Assembly: GCA_023614405.1 (NCBI GenBank)
Contig: JAJUPC010000223.1
Coordinates: 62,001-126,000 of the forward strand
Reading direction: 5' to 3'
Length of the DNA: 64,000 bases
Source: Avena insularis
Taxonomy: Eukaryota > Streptophyta > Magnoliopsida > Poales > Poaceae
Part shown: positions 53,288-64,000 of the stretch, piece after piece
Position numbering within the stretch: the stretch's first letter is position 1
Layout: each line of letters opens with the position of its first letter
Position numbers and translations under genes: made by a program
Notes under the pieces: model-generated
What the model saw: the letters and a program-made list of their open reading frames with translations, nothing else
Databases searched by the model: none
What the model was told of the DNA's origin: nothing

Positions 53288-56200
53288 GAAAGGAAGACAC
53301 ATGCGATGACGCTGGTGGTGGTTTAGAAAAAGAAGACACGTGCTATGACTCTGGTGGATCCATGTGGTTTTGGAAAAGAAGACACATGCAATGACTCTGG
53401 TGGTGGTTTAGGAAAGGAACACACATGTAATTACTCTAGTGGTGGTTTAGGAAAACAAGACACATGCAATGACTCTGGTGGTGGTTTAGGAAAGGAACAC
53501 ACATGCAATGACTCTAGTGGTGGTTTAGGAAAGGAAGACACATGCAATGACTCTGGTGGATCCATGTGGTTTAGGAAAAGAAGACATATGCAATGACTCT
53601 GGTGGTGGTTTAGGAAAGGAACACACATGCAATGACTCTGGTAGATCCATGTGGTTTAGGAAAAGAAGACACATGCAATAACTCTAGTGGATCCATGTAA
53701 TTTAGGAAAAGAAGACACATGCAATGACTCTGGTAGTGGTTTAGGAAAGGAACACACATGCAATGATTCTGGTGGTGGTTTAGGAAAAGAACACACATGC
53801 AATGATTCTGGTGGTGGTTTAGGAAAAGAACACACATTCAATGACTCTAGTGGTGGTTTAGGAAAGGAACACACATGCAATGACTCTGGTGGATGCATGT
53901 GGTTTAGGAAAAGAAGACACATGCAATGACTCTGGCGGTGGTTTAGGAAAGGAACACACATGTAATGAATCTGGTGGTGGCTTAAGAAAGGAACACACAT
54001 ACAATGACACTGGTGGATGCATATGGTTTTGGAAAATAAGACAAATGCAATGACTATGGTGGTGGTTTAGGAAAGGAACACACATGCCTTGACTCTGGTG
54101 GTGGTTATGAAAAGAACACACATGCAATGACTCTGGTGGTGGTTTAGGAAAGGAAGACACATGCAACGACTCTGGTGGTGGTTTAGGAAAAGAAGACAAA
54201 TGCAATGACTCTAGTGTTGGGAAAGGAACACACATGAAATAACCCTTGTGGATCCATGTGGTTTAGGAAAAGAACACACATGCGATGACTCATGTGGTGG
54301 TTTTCGAAAGGAACACACATGCAATGACTCTGGTGGTGTTTTAGGAAAGGAAGACACATGCAATGACTCTAGTGGTGGTTTAGGAAAGGAACAGACATGC
54401 GACTCTGGTGGTGGTTTTGGGAAGGAGGACACATGCAATAGCTTTGGTGGTGGTTTAGGAAAGGAACGCACATGCAATTACTATAGTTGTGCTTTAGGAA
54501 AAGAACACACATTCAATGACTCTGGTGGTTGTTTTGGAAAGGGACACACATGCAATGACTCTGGTGGTGGTTTAGGAAAGGACCACACATGCAAAGACTC
54601 TGGTGATGGTTTAAGAAAGTAACACACATGCAATGACACTAGTGGATCTATGTGGTTTAGGAAAACAAGACACATGCAATGACTCCGGTGGTGGTTGGGA
54701 AAGGAACACACATGCAATGACTCTGGTGGATCCATGTAGTTTAGGAAAAGAACACAAATGCAATGACTCTAGTGGTGGTTTAAGAAATGAACACACATGC
54801 AATGACACTCGTGGATCCATGTGGTTTAGGAAAAGAAGACACATGCAATGACTCTGATGGTGGTTTTGGAAAGGAGCACACATGCAATGATTCTGTTGGA
54901 TCCATGTGGTTTAGGAAAAGAAGACACATGCAATGACTCTGGTGGTGGTTTACGAAAGGAAGACACATGCAATGACTCTGGTGGATCCATGTGGTTTAGG
55001 AAAATAAGACACATGCAATGACTCTGGTGGTGGTTTAGGAAAGGAACACACATGCAATGACTCGAGTGTCGGTTTAGGAAAGGAACACACATGCAATAAC
55101 CCTGGTGGATCCATGTGGTTTAGGAAAAGAACAAACATGCAATGACTCTGGTGGTGGTTTAGGAAAGGAACACACATGCAATGACTCTGGTGGTGGTTTA
55201 GGGAAGGAAAACACATGCAATGACTCTGGTGGATCCATGTGGTTTAGGAAGTGAAGACACATGTAATGACTCTGGTGGTGGTTTACAAAAAGGAACACAC
55301 ATGCAATGACTCTAGTGGTGGTTTAAGAAAGGAAGACACATGCAATGACTCTGGTGGTGGTTTAGGAAAGGAAGACACATGCAATGACGCTGGTGGTGGT
55401 TTAGAAAAAGAAGACACATGCAATGACTCTGGTGGATCCATGTGGTTTTGGAAAAGAACACACATGCAATGACTCTGGTGGTGGTTTAGGAAAGGAACAC
55501 ACATGCAATTACTCTAGTGGTGGTTTAGGAAAATAAGACACATGCAATGACTCTGGTGGTGGTTTACGAAAGGAACACACATGCAATGACTCTGGTGGTG
55601 GTTTAAGAAAGGAACACACATGCAATGACTCTGGTGGTGGTTTTGGAAAGGAACACACATGCAATGACTCTGGTGGTGGTTTAGGAAAGGAAGACACATG
55701 CAATGACTCTGGTGGTGGTTTAGAAAAAGAAGACAGATGCAATGACTCTGGTGGATCCATGTGGTTTAAGAAAAGAAGAAACATGCAATGACTTTGGTGG
55801 TGGTTTAAGAAAGGAACACACATGCAATTACTATAGTTGTGGTTTAGGAAAAGAACACACATTCAATGACTTTGGTGGTTGTTTAGGAAAGGGACACACA
55901 TGCAATGACCCTGGTGGTGGTTTAGGAAAAGAACACGCATGCAATGACTCTGATGATGGTTTAAGAAAGGAACACACATGCAATGACACTGGTGGATCTA
56001 TTTGATTTAGGAAAACAAGACACATGCAATGACTCCGGTGGTGGTTTAGGAAAGGAACACACATGCAATAACTCTGGTGGATCCATGTGGTTTAGGAAAA
56101 TAACACAAATGCAATGACTCTAGTGGTGGTTTAAGTAATGAACAGAAATGCAATGACACTCGTGGATCCATGTGGTTTAGGAAAAGAAGACATATGCAAT

Positions 56201-57659
56201 GACTCTGATGGTTGTTTTGGAAAGGAGCACACATGCAATGACTCTGCTGGATCCATGTGGATTAGGAAGAGAAGACACATGCAATGACTCTGGTGGTGGT
56301 TTACAAAAGGAAGAAACATGCTATGACTCTGGTGGATCCATGTGGTTTAGGAAAAGAAGACACATGCAATGACTCTAGTGGTGGTTTAGGAAAGGAACAC
56401 ACATGCAATGACTCTGGTGGTGGTTTAGGAAAAGAAGACACATGCAATGACTCTGGTGGTGGTTTAGGAAAGGAACACACATGCAATGACTCTGGTGGAT
56501 GCATGTGGTTTAGGAAAAGAAGACACATGCAATGACAATGGTGGTGGTTTAGGAAAGGAACACACGTGCCTTGACTCTGGTGGTGGTTTAAGAAAGGAAC
56601 ACACATGCAATGAATCTGGTGGTGGTTTAGGAAAGGAAGACACATGCAATGACTCTGGTGGTGGTTTTGGAAAAGAAGACACATGCAATGACTCTAGTGT
56701 TGGTTTAGGAAAGGAACACACATGCAATAACCCTGGTGGATCCATGTGGTTTAGGAAAAGAACACACATGCAATGACTCTGGTGGTGGTTTAGGAAAGGA
56801 ACACACATGCAATGACTCTGGTGGTTGTTTAGGGAAGGAAGACACATGTAATGACTCTGGTGGATCCATGTGGTTTAGGAAGTGAAGACACATGTAATGA
56901 CTCTGGTGGTGGTTTACAAAAAGGAACACAAATGCAATGACTCCAGTGGTGGTTTAAGAAAGGAACACACATGCAATGACTCTGGTGGTGGTTTAGGAAA
57001 GGAAGACACATCTAGTGACACTGGTGGTGGTTTAGAAAAAGAAGACACGTGCAATGACTCTGGTGGATCCATGTGGTTTTGGAAAACAAGACACATGCAA
57101 TGACGCTAGTGGTGGTTTAGGAAAGGAACACACATGTAATTACACTAGTGGTGGTTTAGGAAAATAAGACACATGCAATGACTCTGGTGTTGGTTTAGGA
57201 AAGGAACACACATGCAATGACTCTAGTGGTGGTTTTGGAAAGGAAGACACATGCAATGACTCTGGTAGATGCATGTGGTTTAGGAAAAGAAGACATATGC
57301 AATGACTCTGGTGGTGGTTTAGGAAAGGAACACACATGCAATGACTCTGGTGGTGGTTTAAGAAAGGAACACATATGCAATGACACTAGTGCATCCATGT
57401 GGTTTAGGAAAAGAAGACACATGCAATAACTCTGGTGGATCCATGTAATTTACAAAAAGAAGACACATGCAATGACTCTGGTGGTGGTTTAGGAAAGGAA
57501 CACACATGCAATGATTCTGGTGGTGGTTTAGGAAAAGAACACACATTCAATGACTCTGGTGGTGGTTTAGGAAAGGAACACAGATGCAATGACTCTGGTG
57601 GATGCATGTGGTTTAGGAAAAGAAGACACATGCAATGACTCTGGCGGTGGTTTAGGAAA

Positions 57660-60600
57660 GGAACACACATGCAATGAATCTGATGGTGGTTTAAGAAAGG
57701 AACACACATACAATGACACTAGTGGATGCATATGGTTTTGGAAAAGAAGACACATGTAATGACTATGGTGGGTGTTTAGGAAAGGAACACACATGCCTTG
57801 ACTCTGGTGGTGGGTTATCAAAAGAACAGACATGCAATGACTCTGGTGGTGGTTTAGGAAAGGAACACACATGCAACGACTCTCGTGGTGGTTTAGGAAA
57901 AGAAGACACATGCAATGACTCTAGTGTTGGTTTAGGAAAGGAACACACATGAAATAACCCTTGTGGATCCATGTGGTTTCGGAAAAGAACACATGCAATG
58001 ACTCAGGTGGTGGTTTTCGAAAGGAACACACATGCAATGACTCTGGTGGTGTTTTAGGAAAGGAAGACACATGCAATGACTCTGGTGGTGGTTTAGGAAA
58101 GGACCAGACATGCAATGACTCTGGTGGTGGCTTTGGGAAGGAGGACACATGCAATGACTCTGGTGCATCCATGTGGTTTAGGAAAAGAAGACACATGTAA
58201 TGACTCTGGTGGTGGTTTAGGAAAAGGAACACACATGCAATCACTCTGGTGGCGGTTTAAGAAAGGAACACACATGTAATACCACTGATGGATCCATGTG
58301 GTTTAGGAAAAGAAGACACATACAATGACTCTCGTGGTGGTTTAGGAAAGGAACACACATGCAATGACTCTGGTGGTGGTGTTGGAAAGGAACACATATT
58401 CAATGACTCTGGTGGTGGTTTAGGAAAGGAAGACACATGCAATGACTCTGGTGGTGGTTTAGAAAAAGAAGACACATGTAATGACTCTGGTGGATCCATG
58501 TGGTTTAAGAAAAGAATACACATGCAGAGACTGTGGTGGTGGTTTACGAAAGGAACACACATGCAATTACTATAGTTGTGGTTTAGGAATAGAACACACA
58601 TTCAATGACTCTGGTGGTTGTTTAGGAAAGGAACACACATGCAATGACTCTGGTGGTGGTTTAGGAAAGGAACACACATGCAATGACTCTGGTGGTGGTT
58701 TTGGGAAGGAGGACACATGCAATGACTCTGGTGCATCCATGTGGGTTAGGAAAAGAAGACACATGTAATGACTCTAGTGGTGGTTTAGGAAAAGGAACAC
58801 ACATGCAATGACTTTGGTGGCGGTTTAAGAAAGGAACACACATGTAATACCACTGATGGATCCATGTGGTTTAGGAAAATAAGACACATACAATGAATCT
58901 GGTGGTGGTTTAGGAAAGGAACACACATGCAATGACTCTGGTGGTGGTTTTGGAAAGGAACACACATGCAATGACTCTCGTGGTGGTTTAGGAAAGGAAG
59001 ACACATGCAATGACTCTGGTGGTGGTTTAGAAAAAGAAGACACATGTAATGACTCTGGTGGATCCATGTGGTTTAAGAAAAGAATACACATGCAGAGACT
59101 GTGGTGGTGGTTTACGAAAGGAACACACATGCAATTACTATAGTTGTGGTTTAGGAATAGAACACACATTCAATGACTCTGGTGGTTGTTTAGGAAAGGA
59201 ACACACATGCAATGACTCTGGTGGTGGTTTAGGAAAGGAACACACATGCAATGACTCTGGTGGTGGTTTTGGGAAGGAGGACACATGCAATGACTCTGGT
59301 GCATCCATGTGGGTTAGGAAAAGAAGACACATGTAATGACTCTAGTGGTGGTTTAGGAAAAGGAACACACATGCAATGACTTTGGTGGCGGTTTAAGAAA
59401 GGAACACACATGTAATACCACTGATGGATCCATGTGGTTTAGGAAAATAAGACACATACAATGAATCTGGTGGTGGTTTAGGAAAGGAACACACATGCAA
59501 TGACTCTGGTGGTGGTTTTGGAAAGGAACACACATGCAATGACTCTCGTGGTGGTTTAGGAAAGGAAGACACATGCAATGACTCTGGTGGTGGTTTAGAA
59601 AAAGAAGACACATGCAATGACTCTGGTGGATCCATGTGGTTTAAGAAAAGAAGACACATGCAGTGAGTTTGGTGGTGGGGTAGGAAAGGACCACACATGC
59701 AATTACTATAGTTGTGGTTTAGGAAAAGAACACACATTCAATGACTCTGGTGGTTGTTTAGGAAAGGAACACACATGCAATGACTCTGGTGGTGGCTTAG
59801 GAAAGGAACACACATGCAATGACTCTGGTGGTGGTTTAAGAAAGGAACACACATGCAATGACACTAGTAGATCTATGTGGCTTAGGAAAACAAGACACGT
59901 ACAATGACTCCGGTGGTGGTTTAGGAAAGGAACAAACATGCAATGACTCTGGTGGTGGTTTAAGAAAGGAACACACATGCAATGACACTGGTGGATCTAT
60001 GTGGCTTAGGAAAACAAGACATATGCAATGACTCCGGTGGTGGTTTAGGAAAGGAACACACATGCAATGACTCTGGTGGATCCATGTGGTTTAGGAAAAG
60101 AACACAAATGCAATGACTCTAGTGGTGGTTTAAGAAATGAACACACATGCAATGACACTAGTGGACCCATGTGGTTTAGGAAAAGAAGACATATGCAATG
60201 ACTCTGATGGTGGTTTTGGAAAGGAGCACACATGCAATGACTCTGCTGGATCCATGTGGTTTAGGAAAAGAACACACATGCAATGACTCTGGTGGTGGTT
60301 TAGAAAGTAACACACATGCAATAACTCTTGTGGATCCATGTGGTTTAGGAAAAGAACACACATGCAATGACTCTGGTGGTGGTTTTCGAAAGGAACAGAC
60401 ATGCAATGACTCTAGTGGTGTTTTAGGAAAGGAAGACACATGTAGTGACTCTGGTGGTGGTTTAGGAAAGGAACAGACATGCAATGACTCTGGTGGTGGT
60501 TTGGGAAAGGAAGACACATGCAATGACTCTGGTGCATCCATGTGGTTTAGGAAAATAAGATACATGTAATGACTCTGGTCGTGGTTTAGGAAAAGGAACA

Positions 60601-61240
60601 CACATGCAATGACTCTGGTGGTGGTTTAAGCAAGGAACACACATGGATCCATGTGGTTTAGGAAAATAAGACACATGCAGTGGCACTAGTGGTGGTTTAG
60701 GAAAGGAACACACATGCAATGAATCTGATGGTGGTTTAAGAAAGGAACACACATACAATGACACTAGTGGATGCATATGGTTTTGGAAAAGAAGACACAT
60801 GCAATGACTATGGTGGTGGTTTAGGAAAGGAACACACATGCCTTGACTCTGGTGGTGGGTTATGAAAAGAACACACATGCAATGACTCTGGTGGTTGTTT
60901 AGGAAAGGAAGACACATGCAACGACTCTCGTGGTGGTTTAGGAAAAGAAGACACATGCAATGACTCTAGTGTTGGTTTAGGAAAGGAACACACATGAAAT
61001 AACCATTGTGGATCCATGTGGTTTCGGAAAAGAACACACATGCAATGACTCAGGTGGTGGTTTTCGAAAGGAACACACATCCAATGACTCTGGTGGTGGC
61101 TTAGGAAAGGAACAGACATGCAATGACTCTGGTGGTGGCTTTGGGAAGAAGGACACATGCAATGACTCTGGTGCATCCATGTGGTTTAGGAAAAGAAGAC
61201 ACATGTAATGACTCTGGTGGTGGTTTAGGAAAAGGAACAC
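57660..61240. repeat. Higher-order repeat, period about 3047 bp
   Basis: The segment at about 57665-58235 recurs at about 60712-61240. Shared order: GAATCTGATGGTGG, GATGCATATGGTTTTGG, CATGCCTTGACTCTGG, GACTCTCGTGGTGG, AAATAACC(C/A)TTGTGG, GGTTTCGGAAAAGAAC, and GGCTTTGGGAAG. The second copy lacks the GTGTTTTAGGAAAGG monomer, so it is one 39-bp unit shorter at that point. Confidence 0.7.
58412..59547. repeat. 568-bp tandem duplication, no mismatch found
   Basis: 58412-58979 and 58980-59547 match at an exact 568-bp offset. Identity continues about 65 bp further, to roughly 59046 versus 59614, where TGTAATGAC becomes TGCAATGAC. I compared line by line and found no mismatch, including rare variants such as CATGCAGAGACTGTGG, TTAGGAATAGAAC, GGGAAGGAGGAC and ATACCACTGATGG. 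This is the most recent-looking duplication in the window, or else an assembly duplication. A more diverged relative of the same block precedes it at about 58257-58411. Confidence 0.9.
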
Positions 61241-63247
61241 ACATGCAATGACTCTGGTGCTGGTTTAATAAAGGAACACACATGCAATGACTCTGGTGCT
61301 GGTTTAAGAAAGGAACACACATGTAATACCACTGATGGATCCATGTGGTTTAGGAAAAAAAAGACACATGCAATGACTCTGGTGGTGGTTTAGGAAAGGA
61401 AGACACATGCAATGACTCTGGTGGTGGTTTAGAAAAAGAAGACACATGTAATGACTCTGGTGGATCCATGTGGTTTAAGAAAATAATACACATGCAGTGA
61501 CTGTGGTGGTGGTTTAGGAAAGGAACACACATGCAATTACTATAGTTGTGGTTTAGGAAAAGAGCACACATTCAATGACTCTGGTGGTTGTTTAGGAAAG
61601 GAACACACATGCAATGACTCTGGTGGTGGTTTAGGAAAGGAACACACATGCAATCACTCTGGTGCTGGTTTGGGAAAGGAAGACACATGCAATGACTCTG
61701 GTGCATCCATGTGGTTTAGGAAAATAAGATATATGTAATGACTATGGTCGTGGTTTAGGAAAAGGAACACACATGCAATGACTCTGGTGGTGGTTTAAGC
61801 AAGGAACACACATGTAATGCCACTGATGGATCCATGTGGTTTAGGAAAAGAAGACACATGCAATGACTCTAGTGGTGGTTTAGGAAAGGAACACACATGC
61901 AATGACTCTGGTGGTGGTTTTGTAAAGGAACACACATGCAATGACTCTGGTGGTGGTTTAGGAAAGGAAGACACGTGCAATGACTCTGGTGGTGGTTTAG
62001 AAAAAGAAGACACATGCAATGACTCTGGTGGGTCCATTTGGTTTAGGAAAAGAAGACACATGCAATGACTTTGGTGGTGGTTTAGGAAAGGAACACACAT
62101 GTAATTACTATAGTTGTGGTTTAGGATCAGAACACACATTTAATGACTTTGGTGGTTGTTTAGGAAAGGAACACACATGCAATGACTCTGGTGATGGTTT
62201 CGGAAAGGAACACACATGCAATGACTCTGGTGATGGTTTAAGAAAGGAACAAACATGCAATGACACTGGTGGATCTATGTGGTTTAGGAAAAAAGACTCA
62301 TGCAATGACTCTGGTGGTGGTTTAGGAAAGGAACACACATGCAATGACACTGGTGGATCCATGTGGTTTAGGAGAAGAAGACACATGCAATAAATCTGGT
62401 GGTGGTTGAGAAAAGGAACACAAATGCAATGACTCTGGTGGTGGTTTTGGAAAGGAACACACATGCAATGACTCTGGTGTTGGTTTAGGAAAATAAGACA
62501 CATGCAATGACTCTAGTGGTGGTTTACAAAAAGGAACACACATGCAATCACTCTGGTTGGTCTAAGAAAGGAACACACATGCAATGACACAGGTGGATCC
62601 ATGTGGTTTAGGACAAGAAGACACATGTAATGACTCTGGTGGTGGTTTAGGAAAGGAACATTCATGCAATGACTCTGGTGGTGGTTTTGGAAAGGAACAC
62701 ACATGCAATGACTCTCGTGGTGGTTTAGGAAAGGAAGACACATGCAATGACTCTGGTGGTGGTTTGGAGAGAGAAGACACATGCAGTGACTCTGGTGGAT
62801 CCATGTGGTTTAGGAAAATAAGGAACATGCAATGACTCTGGTGGTGGTTTAGGAAAGGAACACCCATACAATGACACTAGTAGATCTATGTGGCTTAGGA
62901 AAACAAGACACGTACAATGACTCCGGTGGTGGTTTAGGAAAGGAAGACACATGCAATGACTCTGGTGGTGGTTTAGAAAGAGAAGACACATGCAGTGACT
63001 TTGGTGGATCCATGTGGTTTAGGAAAAGAAGAAACATGCAATGACTCTGGTGGTGGTTTAGGAAAGGAACACACATGCAATTACTCTAGTGGTGGTTTAG
63101 AAAAAGAAGACACATGCAATGACTCTGGTGTTGGTTTAAAAAAGGAACACACATGAAATGACTCTGGTGCTGGTTTAGGAAAGGAACACACATACAATGA
63201 CTCTAGTGGTGGTTTAGGAAAGGAAGACACATGCAATGACCCTGGTG

Positions 63248-64000
63248 GATCCATGTGGTTTAGGAAAAGAAGACACATGCAATGACTCTGCTGGTGGTTT
63301 AGGAAAAGAAGACACATGCAATGACTCTGGCGATGGTTTAGGAAAGGAACACACATGCAAAGACTCTGGAGTTGGTTTAAGAAAGGAACACACATGTAAT
63401 GACACTGGTGGATCCATATGGTTTTGGAAAAGAAGACACATGCAATGAATATGGTGGTGGTATAGGAAAGGAACACCCATGCCTTGACTCTGGTGGGGGT
63501 TTAAGAAAGGAACACACATGCAATGACTCTAGTGGTGGTTTAGGAAAGAAAGACACATGCAATGACTCTGGTGGTGGTTTAGGAAAAGAAGACACGTGCA
63601 ATGACTCTAATGTTGGTTTGGGAAAGGAACACACATGCAATAACCCTAGTGGATCCATGTGGTTTAGGAAAAGAAGACACATGCAATGACTCTGGCAGTG
63701 GTTTAGGAAAGGAACACACATGCAATGACACTGGTGGATCCATGTGGTTTAGGAAAAGAAGACACATGCAATAACTCTGGTGGTGGTTTAGGAAAGGAAC
63801 ACACATGCAATGACTCTGGTGGTGGTTTTGGAAAGGAACACACATGCAATGACTCTGGTGGTGGTTTAGGAAAAGAAGACACATGCAATGACCCTAGTGG
63901 ATCCATGTGGTTTAGGAAAAGAAGACACATGCAATGACTCTGCTGGTGGTTTAGGAAAAGAAGACACATGCAATGACTCTGGCGATGGTTTAGGAAAGGA
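63248..64000. repeat. Start of a 652-bp period at the window edge
   Basis: GATCCATGTGG at 63248 followed by TGACTCTGCTGGTGG and GACTCTGGCGATGG recurs from 63900 to the window end, an offset of 652 bp. Only about 100 bp of the second copy is visible. Confidence 0.6.

Larger units (their letters stand above)
50218..64000. repeat. Satellite array, right part (same family)
   Basis: The same 39/46-bp satellite resumes directly after the LTR, in the same orientation and in register with the left part, and runs to the window edge. It carries the right-domain marker monomers also seen at 33.6-46.2 kb: CATGCCTTGACTCTGG (for example near 51144, 52610, 54088, 56568, 57793, 60838 and 63480) and CAATAACCC before the GGATCC unit (near 51303, 53056, 55096, 56726 and 63639). 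The TACTATAGTTG marker monomer, common in the left domain, is also present (near 50283, 54479, 55828, 58568, 59136, 59704, 61536 and 62106). No gene is seen. Confidence 0.97.

Noticed and set aside
1..64000. CRISPR array
   Set aside because: The repeats are contiguous with no unique spacers, the array is tens of kilobases long, no cas genes occur, and the setting is eukaryotic.
1..64000. Telomeric or classic centromeric satellite
   Set aside because: Only GGTTTAGG resembles telomere sequence and no tandem TTTAGGG run exists. The monomer is far shorter than known grass centromere satellites, and no centromeric retrotransposon is seen. Chromosomal location cannot be told from sequence.

Overview
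The window is almost entirely one tandem-repeat (satellite) array, interrupted once by a long solo LTR of a retrotransposon. It looks like plant nuclear heterochromatin. The LTR is about 4 kb, starts TGTGGCGCC, has a very GC-rich front part and carries internal direct repeats. That style is usual for Ty3/gypsy elements of grasses (Poaceae), so a large grass genome, perhaps a pooid, is my best guess. This is inferred from style, not from a database match. I see no convincing protein-coding gene, tRNA, rRNA or other RNA gene.

Layout. 1-46184: satellite array. 46185-50217: solo LTR (4033 bp), flanked by the 5-bp target-site duplication GTTTA at 46180-46184 and 50218-50222. 50218-64000: the same satellite array, continuing to the window edge. 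Both edges lie inside the array, so its true length exceeds 60 kb.

The satellite has two monomer lengths. The 39-bp form carries ACACATGCAATGACTCTGG followed by TGGTGGTTTAGGAAAGG. The 46-bp form is the same unit with 7 bp inserted, giving GGATCCATGTGG with a BamHI site. All monomers I read have the same orientation, and neither consensus contains CpG. Because 39 is 13 codons, three of the six frames are open through each 39-bp unit, and each 46-bp unit shifts the frame. This explains the many short repetitive open frames, none of which I regard as a gene.

Above the monomer there is a changing higher-order structure. Repeat periods are about 2380 bp (0.6-4.7 kb), 2863 bp (5-10 kb), 1660 bp (12-19 kb) and 1260/1707 bp (19-24 kb). 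A diverged 4.3-4.5 kb tandem duplication covers 24.5-33.5 kb. Periods of 3191, 4282 and 3586 bp follow at 35-45 kb. Short local duplications include 340 bp at 4.9 kb, 288 bp at 52.7 kb and a 568-bp copy pair with no mismatch found at 58.4 kb. Diagnostic monomers divide the array into a left domain (1 to about 33.5 kb) and a right domain (about 33.6 kb onward), which the LTR later split.

The most informative observations are the two-length monomer design, the abrupt domain change near 33.5 kb, offset steps made of whole monomers between duplicated blocks, the solo LTR with paralogous empty sites nearby, and the repeated pairing of an RY motif (CATGCA) with a GCN4-like motif (TGACTC) in every monomer.
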